A stretch of 64,000 bases of DNA. It comes from an uncultured Nitrospiraceae bacterium (GTDB lineage Bacteria; Nitrospirota; Thermodesulfovibrionia; Thermodesulfovibrionales; SM23-35). The notes beneath the pieces are model-generated. The model saw only the letters and a list, made by a program, of their open reading frames with translations, searched no databases and had not been told where the DNA came from. Numbering within the stretch: the first letter of the stretch is position 1; each line of letters begins with the position of its first letter. Shown piece after piece: positions 17,454 through 28,200 of this stretch. Position numbers and translations under genes: made by a program. Location of the stretch: assembly GCA_937138415.1 (NCBI GenBank), contig CAKZPA010000011.1, positions 1 to 64,000 on the forward strand, in the 5' to 3' direction.

Positions 17454-17899
17454 ATCGATTGAGCATCGAAACCGCAGTCGGTCTCTTTCTTATCTTCGGC
17501 TTGGCTTGTCTGGCATACCTTGCCGTAAAACTCGGAGATGTCCACCTTTTCGGATCGGACCGGTACGTTGTCAAAGCACGCTTCGCGAACGTCTCCGGCC
17601 TCAAAGAAGGATCGAGTGTCGAAATCGCCGGGGTTTCTGTCGGCAAGGTGTCCCGCATTTCGCTCGACAACTATCAGGCGTTCGTCGAGCTCCTCATCGA
17701 CCGCGGGATAAAGATTCAGGAGGATGCGATAGCGAGCATCAGGACGCAGGGCATTATCGGAGACAAGTACATCAAGATCTCGCCGGGGGGTGCGGAAGAG
17801 TACATTCCGCCGAATGGCGTGCTGTCCGAAACGGAATCGGCCGTCGATATCGAAGAACTGATCAGCAAATATATCTTCGAGCAGAAAGCAGAGAGGTAA
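17450..17899 (+). CDS. mlaD: MCE-domain phospholipid-binding protein MlaD
   Basis: This inner-membrane-anchored periplasmic protein forms a hexameric lipid channel on MlaEF. The 149 residues have one N-terminal membrane segment (about 9-28) and one MCE domain (about 38-115) with FANVSGLKEGSSVEIAGVSV and RTQGIIGDKYIKISPG. A short helical tail (IEELISKYIFEQK) follows. The ATGA overlap with mlaF shows an operon. The length fits the single-MCE MlaD type (about 150-180). Confidence 0.94.
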   Translation: MNRLSIETAVGLFLIFGLACLAYLAVKLGDVHLFGSDRYVVKARFANVSGLKEGSSVEIAGVSVGKVSRISLDNYQAFVELLIDRGIKIQEDAIASIRTQGIIGDKYIKISPGGAEEYIPPNGVLSETESAVDIEELISKYIFEQKAER

Positions 17900-17906
17900 G
17901 GGGGCC

Positions 17907-18374
17907 ATGACGGATAGCGCGACGCGGGAACACCTGTGCGCATTCAAAGGAGAGACCTCCTTTTCTTTCCTGAGCGAAGAAGACTTCGCGAAGATCGCCT
18001 GTTATTTCGAGACCGCGACGTTCCCGGCTCGAACGGTCATTTTCAGAGAGGGGGACCCCGCCGAATTCGTCGGGTTCGTCCTCTCCGGGAGGCTCGAGGT
18101 GAAGAAGCAGACGGAATTCAAGGGGAATCAACTGATTATCGCGATTCTCACGAGAGGGGCCGTCGTGGGAGAGCTGTCGCTGTTCGACGGGCATACGCGT
18201 TCGGCGACCGTCGAGACCGTCGAAGATAGCGTTCTCCTCGTCCTTCGGAAGGATGCATGCGAAGCCCTGCTGAGGGATCAACCGGCGATAGGGATCAAGT
18301 TGCTGAAAGGATTCATCCGCACGCTTGCCGTCCGACTTCGTAAAGCGACCGAGAGGCTCACCGCGGTCTTTTGA
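17907..18374 (+). CDS. Cyclic-nucleotide-binding-domain protein without DNA-binding domain
   Basis: This 155-residue cytoplasmic protein is essentially one CRP-like sensor domain: FLSEEDFAKIACYFETATFP, then VIFREGDPAEFVGFVLSGRL, then the phosphate-binding-cassette-like region VVGELSLFDGHTRSATVETV (about 88-107). A helical end (IKLLKGFIRTLAVRLRKATE) follows, with no helix-turn-helix. It starts 7 bp after mlaD behind AAGGGGG, so it belongs to the mla operon. It could gate lipid transport in response to a nucleotide, but ligand and target are unknown. Confidence 0.85.
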   Translation: MTDSATREHLCAFKGETSFSFLSEEDFAKIACYFETATFPARTVIFREGDPAEFVGFVLSGRLEVKKQTEFKGNQLIIAILTRGAVVGELSLFDGHTRSATVETVEDSVLLVLRKDACEALLRDQPAIGIKLLKGFIRTLAVRLRKATERLTAVF

Positions 18375-18389
18375 ACCGAGCGGGAGAAG

Positions 18390-19214
18390 TTATTCGCTGA
18401 CCTTCTTCTTCCGGAACTGGAGGTACGCGTCGCGAATTGCTAAATAGGGATCGACGGCCGATTTTTTGAGGTCTTCGTAGTCGCCGATCCGAAGAGACGT
18501 CTCGTTCACCCGCTCGTAGAGAGTGACGCCAACCGACGTTCCCGCCGGATCGATATAGTTGACGGGGCTCAGGAGACGATCGCCGATCCTTCCGACCGTA
18601 TCGCGGAGAGACGATGGGCCGAGGAAAGGCCAGACGAGATAGATCCCGTGTCCGACCCCGTACCGCCCGAGTGCCTGCCCGATATCTTCATCCTTTCGCG
18701 CGATGCCGAGATCCGCTTTCGCCGCGTCTGTAAGGCCGCACACGCCGGCGGTCGAATTGTAGAGGAAGCGGAAGAGTTCGTTCCCCGCGTCTTTGATTTT
18801 CAATTGGAGGAGGCTGCTCGCCAGACGAATCGGCATCGCGAGATTATCGAAGAAGTGACGGACCGAGAGCCTGACGTCCTCCGGGAAAACAGCAGCGTAT
18901 CCCTGTGACACCGGTTTCAAAAGCCAAAAGTAGAATTTGTCATTAACGTGATACATCGCTTTATTCCACGGGTAGAAGGGATCGACGATCCGGAGGGGTT
19001 CTTCATCCTCCTCGTCGAAGGACTCCCCATGCTCGCTTTCCCCGGGCTGGCCCCTTCCCGGATCACGCGTCGGCGCTCTGTCAATGTCGGTTCTCGCTTC
19101 GTCCTGTTGTTCGGCGAAGAGTTCTCCCTCGCGCGGACCGGTATCGGCGGAGGCCTCTATGGAACCGAGGAGGAGGAACGTCGCGATGAAGAGCAATGCC
19201 GGCAAAATTCGCAT
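18390..19214 (-). CDS. mlaA: MlaA/VacJ-family outer-membrane lipid-removal protein
   Basis: MlaA extracts mislocalised phospholipid from the outer leaflet of the outer membrane and passes it to MlaC. The 274-residue protein has a signal peptide (1-23), an acidic linker of about 50 residues, then the VacJ domain from about residue 76: DPFYPWNKAMYHVND, DNLAMPIRLASSLLQ, FLYNSTAGVCGLTDAA and YLVWPFLGPSSLRDTVG. Unlike enterobacterial MlaA there is no lipobox Cys, so it is probably released by signal peptidase I. It runs towards the mlaEFD operon and starts 5 bp after mlaC. Confidence 0.93.
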   Translation of the reverse strand: MRILPALLFIATFLLLGSIEASADTGPREGELFAEQQDEARTDIDRAPTRDPGRGQPGESEHGESFDEEDEEPLRIVDPFYPWNKAMYHVNDKFYFWLLKPVSQGYAAVFPEDVRLSVRHFFDNLAMPIRLASSLLQLKIKDAGNELFRFLYNSTAGVCGLTDAAKADLGIARKDEDIGQALGRYGVGHGIYLVWPFLGPSSLRDTVGRIGDRLLSPVNYIDPAGTSVGVTLYERVNETSLRIGDYEDLKKSAVDPYLAIRDAYLQFRKKKVSE

Positions 19215-19218
19215 CGCT

Positions 19219-19818
19219 TTACGATGTGCTTGATCTTTTCCGGAGGGATTCGAGAAAACCGACCGGCGAGTCGTTTGCGAGCATACGGGAAAACTGAGTC
19301 CGGTAATTACCCACGAGGCTTACCCCCTCGATCACGACGTCGTAAACCTTCCAGTCTCCTGCTTTCTGAATGAGACGGTAAGAGATCGGGATATCAGCTT
19401 TCTTCGTGACGACGGTGGTCTGTACTTCGACAGTCTTTTCCGTCAACGGATTTTCCCGATGATAGAGAATCTTCTCGTCCGTGTAGGACATGATCTTGTC
19501 GATGTACGCTCCCTCGAGAATGGACTTGTACAGTTCGACGAATTCGAGTTGTTGCTCGGGCATAAATTTATTCCAGTGCGGGCCTAATGTCCTCCTCGAC
19601 AGTTCGAGGTAATCGAACATCTTCTCCGAAACGGCACGAATCCGCTCTCTCTTCGACATTTCCCCCGCCGGCCCTTTGAGGGATGGATCGCGAAGCAGGT
19701 CGAGGACCTGCCCGACGCGTCCCTTCACCGTTTCGAGAGCTGAAGAGGCAGCTCCCACATATGCGGCCTCTAGCAGCAGGATGACGATGAGGAGAGCATG
19801 GATCGAATGTCGTCTCAT
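19219..19818 (-). CDS. mlaC: Periplasmic phospholipid shuttle MlaC
   Basis: MlaC carries phospholipid across the periplasm between MlaA and MlaD. The 199-residue protein has a signal peptide (MRRHSIHALLIVILLLEAAY, cut near GAASS). The Tol_Tol_Ttg2-type domain includes EKMFDYLELSRRTLGPHWNK and EFVELYKSILEGAYIDKIMS, then ISYRLIQKAGDWKVYDVVIE and GVSLVGNYRTQF. The ATG at 19818 gives a normal signal peptide; the frame is open further upstream without one. It is followed by mlaA on the same strand. Confidence 0.93.
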   Translation of the reverse strand: MRRHSIHALLIVILLLEAAYVGAASSALETVKGRVGQVLDLLRDPSLKGPAGEMSKRERIRAVSEKMFDYLELSRRTLGPHWNKFMPEQQLEFVELYKSILEGAYIDKIMSYTDEKILYHRENPLTEKTVEVQTTVVTKKADIPISYRLIQKAGDWKVYDVVIEGVSLVGNYRTQFSRMLANDSPVGFLESLRKRSSTS

Positions 19819-19834
19819 GTCCACACCACTTTTC

Positions 19835-20380
19835 TCAATGGCTTCTCGGCGCTGCCTTCTCGCGTCTCTTGACGAGGCCGGACAAACACCGGGGGAGGTC
19901 ACCGAGATTGTCTCTCCCGAGGAGTATGGCGCGCCGGGGAACGCCCGGGGGTTTTTCCGTGTCAAAAATGACGACGTCGGCCGAGCGTAGTATTCTCTGC
20001 GCGCTCTCCTTCGCACTTTTCCCGGAACCGCACACGAAAATGACGATATCGGGCCGTGCCGTCTCGACGGCGCTATTACCCTCGATCACGATACCCTCGA
20101 GATGCGAGAGCATGGAAATCGCCATCGGCATGAGTTCGTTCAGCTCCGAAAACGGCGACTTCACCCAGAGTACCTTGCCGGCGCCCGCCTCGAGGAGTTT
20201 TCTCGTATCTTTGCCCTCCTCGGCAATGACCCGTTCATCGTCGACGATCGAAGCATAGAAATCTGTTTTTGTGTACTTTATCGCTCCCCATCCGCGGAAC
20301 GTCCTGAGAACGAGGGTCGCAACCTGTGTCTTCCCGGCACCGCTGTGACTGCCTCCGATGCCGATGATCACCGGTCTCAT
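19835..20380 (-). CDS. MobB-like P-loop NTPase
   Basis: The 181-residue protein starts MRPVIIGIGGSHSGAGKTQV, with Walker A at GSHSGAGKT. It continues with IKYTKTDFYASIVDD, VLWVKSPFSEL, GIVIEGNSAV and DIVIFVCGSGKSA. The layout (P-loop, Lys-rich strand, EGN) resembles MobB, which assists molybdopterin-guanine-dinucleotide synthesis, but the characteristic EG[FYW] segment differs. Another GTPase/ATPase of the SIMIBI class is possible. Its ATG lies 2 bp after the topA stop. No other molybdopterin genes are in the window. Confidence 0.6.
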   Translation of the reverse strand: MRPVIIGIGGSHSGAGKTQVATLVLRTFRGWGAIKYTKTDFYASIVDDERVIAEEGKDTRKLLEAGAGKVLWVKSPFSELNELMPMAISMLSHLEGIVIEGNSAVETARPDIVIFVCGSGKSAKESAQRILRSADVVIFDTEKPPGVPRRAILLGRDNLGDLPRCLSGLVKRREKAAPRSH

Positions 20381-20381
20381 C

Positions 20382-22745
20382 TCATGCGATACCGCTCCCG
20401 ACGACTTCGGCCGCCTCCGTCTTTTCGGTTTCCCTGAAGCCGCACTCTTTCTTGTGGCAGAACACAATCGTCTCTCCCCTCTTGTTCTGCTTCTCGAGGA
20501 GGAAAGCGGCTCCGCATCGCGGGCAGTTCCTCGCGACCGGCTTGTACCACGTCGCGAATGTGCACCGAGGGTAGTTAACGCAGCTCCAGAACTGTTTTCC
20601 TTTCCTCGAGCGCTTTTCGACAAGGTCACCGCCATCTTTCGGACAGGGGATACCCGTCGGGATCGGCTTCGTATTTTTGCACTCCGGGTATCGGGCGCAG
20701 GCCAGGAATTTTCCAAACCGCCCCGATTTGATCACCATGGGCGCTCCGCACTGGTCGCACCGTTGCTCCGCCTGCTGATGATCCGGAGTCGCGCCCTGAC
20801 CGGTTCCATCCTCTCCATCCCTCGGGAGCGGTCTCGTATTCTTGCAGTCGGGGAATCCCGTGCACGCCATGAATCTGCCATGTCTTCCCCATCGGTTCAC
20901 CATGGGGAGACCGCATTTCTCGCAGACCACATCCGTCGGGATATCCTGCGGCTTCACTTTGCCGACCGTCGTCATGGCTTTCGTGAGGTCGCGCTGAAAT
21001 GGCTTGTAGAAATGCTCGATGACGCGCTCCCACTTCATTTTTCCGTCTTCGATCTGATCGAGTTCATCTTCCATTTTCGCGGTGAACCGCACGTCGATGA
21101 GCTCCTTGAATCGTTCGACGAGGTAATCGTTGACGACCATGCCGAGTTCGGTCGGATGGAACCGCCCCTCCCGCTTCTGCACGTATTTTCGTTCCTGGAT
21201 CGTCGAAAGGATCGTGGCGTATGTGCTCGGGCGCCCAATTCCCTTCTCCTCGAGGGCCTTCACGAGCGTCGCTTCGGTGTAACGCGGCGGGGGTTGGGTA
21301 AAGTGCTGCTTAGGCATCACAGTGAGCAGCTTCAGAGGCTCTCCTTCCCGCAGTGCGGGGAGGAGACCCCCGTTTTCCTCTTCCCCCTCGTCTCTGCCTT
21401 CCGTATAGAGGGCCATAAAACCGTCGAATCGGATGACGGTCCCCGTTGCCCGGAATTCATATCCGCTGGGTCTCAGGGTATCGCGCGTTCTTTCGGCGGT
21501 GTCCCATTTCCCCTGCGATGAAGCGCCGATGATGAACGTCGTCTGCTCGAGCTGTGCCGGCGACATCTGGCTCGAAAGGAACCGGTTCCATATGAGCGTA
21601 TAGAGGGCGTACTGCTCTTTCGAGAGGAACCGTTTGACCATCTCCGGATTCTTGTCCCTGTAGGTCGGCCTGATTGCCTCGTGGGCTTCCTGTGCGGACG
21701 CTTTGCTCTTGTAGACCGGCGGCTTCTCCGGCACGTAGTCTTTGCCGAACGTGGCCCCAATGAGTGCGCGGGCCCATGCCTGCGCCTCCGCAGCCACCCG
21801 GTGCGAATCCGTTCTCATGTAGGTGATCAGGCCCACCGAGCCCTCGTCCCCGAGCTCGACGCCTTCGTAGAGCTGCTGTGCCACCTGCATCGTCTTCTTC
21901 GCGGTGAATTTCAGTTTTCTGGCCGCTTCCTGCTGGAGGGTGCTCGTGATGAACGGCGGAGACGGCATTCTTTTCCGCGTCTTCCGTTCGATCGACCTCA
22001 GCATGAACTCGCAGTTTTTTAAGTCTTCCGCGATGTTTTGTGCGGCCGTCTCGTTGGGTATCAGGAACCTCTGGTCTTGAGGTGGAGTGACACCGTCTAT
22101 CTTCGAAAGGCGCGCCCAGAAAGGGGGCGCCTCCGAACCCTCGAACTCTGCGTTTATGCTCCAGTATTCTTCCTGACGAAAGGCCTCGATTTCGCGCTCC
22201 CGGTCGACGATCAGGCGGACGGTCACGGATTGCACCCTCCCCGCGCTCAATCCCCTGTGCACTTTCCGCCAGAGGAGCGGGCTGAGATTGTACCCAACCA
22301 GACGGTCGAGGATCCTCCTCGCCTGCTGCGCCTCTACCTTCCGCAGGTCTATTTTCTGCGGAATGCGAATCGCTTCACGCACCGCCTTCTCGGTGATCTC
22401 GTTGAACACGATCCGGAAAATCTTCTCGTTCGGGACGGGAGACCTCTTCTCAACTATTTCGGTCGCGATGTGCCACGCAATCGCCTCGCCCTCCCTGTCC
22501 GGGTCCGGTGCGAGGAAGACCGTTTCCGCATCGCGGGCAGCTTTCTTCAATTCTTTGATCACTTTTTCTTTTCCCGGGATGATTACGTACTGCGGCGCAA
22601 AATGGTTGTCCACGTCGACGCCGAGCTCCTTTTCGGGCAGATCTTTGATATGACCGACGGAGGCTTTTACCGTGTAGTCTTTCCCGAGTATCTTGTGGAT
22701 CGTCTTCGCCTTTGCGGGCGACTCCACTATGACGAGAGCGCTCAT
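20382..22745 (-). CDS. topA: DNA topoisomerase I
   Basis: This type IA topoisomerase relaxes negative supercoils. The 787 residues contain the Toprim domain (VIVESPAKAKTIHKILG at 5-21; LAPDPDREGEAIAWH near 77-91), the active-site Tyr in GLITYMRTDSHRV (about 309-321), RPSTYATILSTIQ, and four C-terminal zinc ribbons: CEKCGLPM with CTGFPDCKN, CDQCGAPM with CARYPECKN, CPKDGGDL with CVNYPRCTF, and CPRCGAAF with CHKKECGF. Four ribbons is on the high side. It overlaps dprA by four bases. Confidence 0.97.
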   Translation of the reverse strand: MSALVIVESPAKAKTIHKILGKDYTVKASVGHIKDLPEKELGVDVDNHFAPQYVIIPGKEKVIKELKKAARDAETVFLAPDPDREGEAIAWHIATEIVEKRSPVPNEKIFRIVFNEITEKAVREAIRIPQKIDLRKVEAQQARRILDRLVGYNLSPLLWRKVHRGLSAGRVQSVTVRLIVDREREIEAFRQEEYWSINAEFEGSEAPPFWARLSKIDGVTPPQDQRFLIPNETAAQNIAEDLKNCEFMLRSIERKTRKRMPSPPFITSTLQQEAARKLKFTAKKTMQVAQQLYEGVELGDEGSVGLITYMRTDSHRVAAEAQAWARALIGATFGKDYVPEKPPVYKSKASAQEAHEAIRPTYRDKNPEMVKRFLSKEQYALYTLIWNRFLSSQMSPAQLEQTTFIIGASSQGKWDTAERTRDTLRPSGYEFRATGTVIRFDGFMALYTEGRDEGEEENGGLLPALREGEPLKLLTVMPKQHFTQPPPRYTEATLVKALEEKGIGRPSTYATILSTIQERKYVQKREGRFHPTELGMVVNDYLVERFKELIDVRFTAKMEDELDQIEDGKMKWERVIEHFYKPFQRDLTKAMTTVGKVKPQDIPTDVVCEKCGLPMVNRWGRHGRFMACTGFPDCKNTRPLPRDGEDGTGQGATPDHQQAEQRCDQCGAPMVIKSGRFGKFLACARYPECKNTKPIPTGIPCPKDGGDLVEKRSRKGKQFWSCVNYPRCTFATWYKPVARNCPRCGAAFLLEKQNKRGETIVFCHKKECGFRETEKTEAAEVVGSGIA

Positions 22746-23827
22746 GCCAGATAGAACCTCTTTCCTGAAATTTGTTTTACTGCGCCTTTCATCTCGAGAC
22801 CGAGCAGAACGCTGAGGACCTTTGACGGAGGCAATCCGCTTTCTCTCGAGATATCATCGATCTGTTTCGGCTCGCCGGAGAGGAGACGGCAGAGATTCTC
22901 CTCTTCTTCCGTGACGTCCCGCTCGGTCCTGCCGGTCAGTCTGAGAAAACCTTTCAGCACAGGCGCCAGCTCTTCAATAATATCATGGGCGTGCCGAACG
23001 AGTGTTGCCCCCTTGCGAATGAGATCGTGCGGTCCGGCGGAGTGCATGGAATGCACAGCCCCGGGGATCGCGAACACTTCTCTCCCCTGCTCCGTCGCGT
23101 AGCGGGCGGTGATGAGGGCGCCGCTCTCCGGTGTCGCTTCGACGACGAGTACGCCGAGCGAGAGTCCGCTGATCAGCCTGTTCCGTCGCGGGAAGTGTTC
23201 TTTATCCGGAGGAGTCCCGGGGGGGAATTCGCTGATAACGCATCCCGAGCCGACGATTTTCTCCATTAACCCTTTGTTTTCCGGGGGATACGGGACGTCG
23301 ATGCCCGAGCCAAGCACTGCAAGCGTTCTCCCTCCCGCCCGGAGGGCGTTCTGGTGAGCTATCGAATCGATGCCTCGCGCCATGCCGCTCACGATGGAGA
23401 GCCCAATGGAGGCGAGGTCGTCGGCAACGCGAGCCGCTGTCGACGCACCGTAGTGAGTCGGTCGCCGTGACCCCACGACCGCCACGGCGCACTGATCCTG
23501 CGGTGCGAAATGCCCCCGCTGGTAGATAACGACAGGGGCATCCCCGACCTCCCTGAGCATCGGTGGGTAAGAAGGGCTGTCGAACGGGATTGCCGTGATC
23601 CCTTTCTGCTCGACGCGGCGTGCGAGAGTGTCGACTTCTTTCCATGCGGAAAATTGCCGGATCTTTTCCGCCCGCAGGCGACCTATGTTCTCGATGTCGA
23701 GCAGTTCATCGGGGGTCGCGTCGAAAATCTTCTCCGGCCCGCCGAATGCAGAGAGCAATTTCTTCACGCTCACCGGTCCGATATCGGGCAGCATCGACAA
23801 GGCAATCCAGTATCTGATATCCGTCAT
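22742..23827 (-). CDS. dprA: DNA-processing protein DprA (Smf)
   Basis: DprA binds incoming single-stranded DNA during natural transformation and loads RecA. The 361 residues have an N-terminal helix-hairpin-helix/SAM-like part (LPDIGPVSVKKLLSAFGGPE), a central Rossmann fold (VAVVGSRRPTHYGA, SGMARGIDSIAHQNAL, VLGSGIDVPYPPEN, NRLISGLSLGVLVVE) and a C-terminal winged-helix-like part (QIDDISRESGLPPSKVLSVL). The ATG lies just downstream of argG on the same strand. The dprA-topA order is common in bacteria. Confidence 0.95.
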   Translation of the reverse strand: MTDIRYWIALSMLPDIGPVSVKKLLSAFGGPEKIFDATPDELLDIENIGRLRAEKIRQFSAWKEVDTLARRVEQKGITAIPFDSPSYPPMLREVGDAPVVIYQRGHFAPQDQCAVAVVGSRRPTHYGASTAARVADDLASIGLSIVSGMARGIDSIAHQNALRAGGRTLAVLGSGIDVPYPPENKGLMEKIVGSGCVISEFPPGTPPDKEHFPRRNRLISGLSLGVLVVEATPESGALITARYATEQGREVFAIPGAVHSMHSAGPHDLIRKGATLVRHAHDIIEELAPVLKGFLRLTGRTERDVTEEEENLCRLLSGEPKQIDDISRESGLPPSKVLSVLLGLEMKGAVKQISGKRFYLA

Positions 23828-23852
23828 TCTGTTCTCTCTGACGCGGCGGCGG

Positions 23853-25058
23853 CTATCGTCGGAGTGTAACGTCCTGAGAAGCTCCTAATTTGAGACGGAG
23901 TGCGTTTATATTGATGAAACCGGCTGCATCCTTTTGATCGAAGACCGTTTCCTTTTCGAAGGTCGCCAGATCCGCACTATAGAGGGAATGCGGCGATTTC
24001 CTGCCGACGACGATGTGACTCCCCTTATAGAGCTTGAGCCTTACCGTCCCTGTCACGCTTTTCTGCGTCTCGTCGATGAAGTGCTGGAGAGCCCTTCGTT
24101 CCGGTGAAAACCAATAGCCATAGTAGACGAGTTCCGCGTAGCGCGTCACGAGGGAGTCTTTCAAATGCATCACTTCCCGGTCAAGGACGATCGATTCGAG
24201 AGCCCTGTGGGCCGTGTGCAAAAGGGTTCCGCCGGGCGTTTCGTACACGCCGCGCGACTTGATCCCGACGTAACGATTTTCGACGACATCGACTCTCCCG
24301 ATTCCGTTCCTCCCCGCGATACCGTTGAGGGCTTCGAGGAGGCGGGCGGGAGACATTCGCCGATTATCGATCGCCACGGGATTCCCTTTTTCATAGGAGA
24401 TCGATACATAGGTCGGCTTGTCCGGAGCCTTCTCCGGCGGAACGGTCAACGTGTACATATCCGAAGGCGGCTCCTGCCATGGATCCTCGAGAATCCCGCC
24501 CTCGTAACTTATGTGGAAGAGATTCCGATCGATACTGTACGGTTTCTCTTTCGTCGCCGTCACCGGTATGCCGTGCTTTCTCGCGTACCGGATCAATGAC
24601 TGCCTCGAATCGAAGGGCCATTCCCTCCACGGTGCTATCACGCTGATATCCGGTTTGAGGGCGAAGTACGTGAGTTCGAACCGCACCTGGTCGTTCCCCT
24701 TCCCGGTCGCGCCGTGTGCGACGAACTGGGCGTTTTCGCCGACCGCGATCTCGATTTGTCTCTTCGCGATGAGGGGACGCGCGATCGAGGTCCCGAGCAG
24801 GTACGAGCCTTCATAGACCGCGTTCGCCCGGAGCATCGGAAAGACGTACTCTCTTACGAACTCCTCGCGGACATCCTCGATATACACTTTCGAGGCGCCG
24901 GTCCTGGTCGCCTTTTCCCTGAGTGCAGCGAGGTCCTCGCCCTGTCCGAGATCGGCACAGAAAGCGATAATCCGCGCCTTGTACCTGTTCTTTAGCCAGT
25001 GGATGGCGACGGACGTATCGAGTCCTCCGGAGTACGCGAGCACGATTTTTTTCGTCAT
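23853..25058 (-). CDS. argG: Argininosuccinate synthase
   Basis: The enzyme joins citrulline and aspartate using ATP, in arginine synthesis. The 401 residues fit the family (about 400). The nucleotide loop [15 protein letters not shown] is at 8-22, followed by [46 protein letters not shown] and [18 protein letters not shown]. The ATG at 25058 follows AGAGG; an extension to 25106 lacks family sequence. No other arg genes are nearby. Confidence 0.97.
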   Translation of the reverse strand: MTKKIVLAYSGGLDTSVAIHWLKNRYKARIIAFCADLGQGEDLAALREKATRTGASKVYIEDVREEFVREYVFPMLRANAVYEGSYLLGTSIARPLIAKRQIEIAVGENAQFVAHGATGKGNDQVRFELTYFALKPDISVIAPWREWPFDSRQSLIRYARKHGIPVTATKEKPYSIDRNLFHISYEGGILEDPWQEPPSDMYTLTVPPEKAPDKPTYVSISYEKGNPVAIDNRRMSPARLLEALNGIAGRNGIGRVDVVENRYVGIKSRGVYETPGGTLLHTAHRALESIVLDREVMHLKDSLVTRYAELVYYGYWFSPERRALQHFIDETQKSVTGTVRLKLYKGSHIVVGRKSPHSLYSADLATFEKETVFDQKDAAGFININALRLKLGASQDVTLRR

Positions 25059-25247
25059 TGGTAACCTCTGTTTCAAACGTTCATCCCACGAGAGACGGGA
25101 TTCCATAGTCGACGAATACTAACGGTAGCACAAACAATAAAAAAAGTAAAACCGCGACGGCCGTACTCTGCCGGCACCGTACGCACAACCATGTGGCCTT
25201 CTGGGTCCTCGAGTCCTTTTCCCTCGGGCCCGCGGATACTGCCATCC

Positions 25248-28200
25248 TCATTTCTTGAGCCAGTGGATGATCTTGGAAACGATCGAATAGAGGGGGCGGT
25301 TTTCTGCGTGTTCGATCGATCCCGTTCCGACTTGGACATGTTTCTCGATGGATTCCGCTCCGTCTCGCGGCTGGAGGAACTGGATGGCATTGCCTGCTGG
25401 CGGAGCACCGCTGCCCAACCGGATGCTTTTATGAACGACCACCTCGCCGCTTGTTCCGCTCGTCATCGCCGGGGATCGGATCGCCAGTCGAGCAGGAGCG
25501 ACCCCTGTCACGGCGTTCACGGAGTAGAGGAAGGAATCTCCGCCGTAACTGCACGGATCCTCACTCGGCCTATAGGTGAGAAAATCGACGAGACCGCCGA
25601 TCGCCGCGGGGCGCGAGATAACCCGTTCACCGTGCGACAGGGAGATCTTCCATCCGTTGACAGCACTCACGTACGTTTCGGACACCGGCTTCACGGAGGT
25701 CACGGCGTTCTGAAGGCCGAAGCGATCCGTCTCCGGATCATAGAGGCAGAGTTTCTCCGTCTCTGTGACAACTCCGCGCATCGGGACATTCGTCGCGTCG
25801 AAGAGTGCGCCCTCGCCGATCTTTGTGCCGTGATCCCGAAGGCCGACGACGATCTGCCTCGAGGAATCCGTTTCATCGACGTCGCTATAGTATTTGCCCG
25901 ATCCGGCATACACCCAGATGCTCCCATAGGGGAGGAGAGCCGCATCCGGCGACGCGGTGAACGGGTACGGACCGGAAAACAGCGTGATCCCCAGGGAACC
26001 ATTCCATGATACTTCTACGTCCGAATGCGCGAGAGCCGACAGCACGTCGAGACGCAGGATTTTCCCCATCCACGCTGCTCCGCTCTTGTGCGCGGTTCCG
26101 AAGTAAATTCTCTCCGTTTCATAGTTCCCGTCCGCATCTGCAGCAAGCACGTCGCCGACGATCCCGTGGTGATCTAGGGCGATTTTTTTGACGAGGTCGC
26201 CCGTGCCGAGATCGAGGATGTAGATGTAGCCCGTATCGTCTCGTCCGATATCGGTTCCGGCACCGGGCAGGATTTTCGATCCGGATCCGAAGGCCGCATA
26301 CCACTTGCCGTTTTGCGTTCTGTCGCCGACCCTGACCACGGCCGGGAGCGATGTGGCGAGACCCATGTTATCGTCGGAGAATTCCCACAGGGGGACGGGT
26401 TTCTCGGGTATGGTGACGTCGATGGCGAAGAATGAAGAATACCCAACGTTCTCCGGCGTTCCGCGGGGAGGCGCGGGGGGATCGCCTCCGGGACCGCAAG
26501 CGCCGCCGAGGCGCATGCCGCCGAGCAGGATCGTCCTCCAGCTCTTGAGGTTCCTCGCCGCACCGGCTTCTCCGCCGAGGCTGACATCGACCACTTTCAC
26601 GGCGAGGTCGCTGTAGTTGATATGGCAATAGTCGGGTGCGGCGAGGTATTTGAGGTACGGGAAGGCGTTGAACGGGATGAATGCCCATATCTCATCGCCG
26701 AGGCGATCGGCTGGCCCATCGATGCCAAAAGCGGTTTTAAGGATGGCTTTTATTCTGCCCGTGAGACCTCGCTCCTGCAGATAGCCGCCTCGGAAAGCGT
26801 GCAGCATGCCGTCGTTCGCACCGACGAAGACGATCGAAGATCGGCTCCGATAGCGGTCGGTTGCGATGTAGTCGTAATAGCTGCGGTCCGCGTATGCGAG
26901 ATGGTAGGCGTTGAGCGGCGAACCGTTCAATGTCGTCGGCGAAGAATTCATAATGTCGCCGAGCTTCCATACTCGGAGGGTTCCGTTAATGGGGATCCGT
27001 CGATCCCTGAACGCAGGATTGCGGTCGTTGCCGCATTCCGTATCGCCGCTCACGCCTGTTTCCAGACATTCTCCCCGAACGTAGCGAACGATAACGTCCG
27101 CTGTCAGAAAAGAATCGGGGTTCAGTGCTCGTGCTATCACCGGATTCATGCCTGTTTGGAACGTTGGATAAGGGCTCTCCGGGTGCGCGTGCACGACCCT
27201 GTCGCCCCTCAGAATTCTTTTCGACGTGAAGATGATCCTCTGGGAAGGAGCCATCATGGCCAGGGTTTCGCCCGCGTCCCAGAGCGGCACGATCTCCGAC
27301 GGATCCTTGATGTGCGGATTGGAGCACGTGGAGAAGGTTCCCCCTGTTCCGTCGGAAAGCGTGGAAAAGAGCGCAACCTTAGGCGGACTGCCGTCGCCCG
27401 GCGAGAAGGTCATCATGATTCGATCCTGGTCGAGAGTTAGGTTCAAGTCATGGATGGAATCCTCTCTGAGATGTGCACTCTGATCAACCCAGACATTCCG
27501 CAGATGCCCTGTCCAGGTGACTTCGCTCAGGTTGGGGGATTGGCGGGGCACGAAAAAGGCGTGCACATTTCCGTGCACGCCGCCTGCATCGCTCGGGAGG
27601 AACGAGGGCGCGGTCCCCGAGGCGGACTGGACGGTGTGTTCGACGAACGTGCGCTCGAGAACCGGTCGAATCGCCGAGGGTTCGCTTGCAGAGAAATAGG
27701 TGTCCGGTACCCCGTCGCTATTTCTGTCCCACTCGGCGGCGAGGTCCGGAATTCCGTTCCCGTTCATGTCGCGGAACCCGCCATATCTCGAGATGTCCAT
27801 CATGATATGCGTGCCGATGGAGCTCCCGAACATGTTGACAGCGAAATAGCTGATCGTCTGCGATCCGACCCGGTCAGAGCGGATATCCCGGGTATGCGAT
27901 TTTCCGATTTCCGCTGTGAGATATGTCATCGTATACGGGTGTGGGATGTCGGTGGCCTCGCCGCTCCCGATCACCAGAATGATATTCTTCCGGCAAGGGA
28001 TCGAATCTATTGGGTCCTCGCAGGTCGTGCGCTGCGGGCAGCTCTGCGCATAAAACGCTATTGCCTGCTCGATTGCCTCGCCGAGTCGGTTCTCTGTATA
28101 CGTTTCATCCGCCGCGATGTCCGCGATCGCCCGAAAGAGCGCGCGAGGGGGATTGGCCTCGCTCATGCACGGACCGACGGAGACGTCTCCGTGCGACGGC

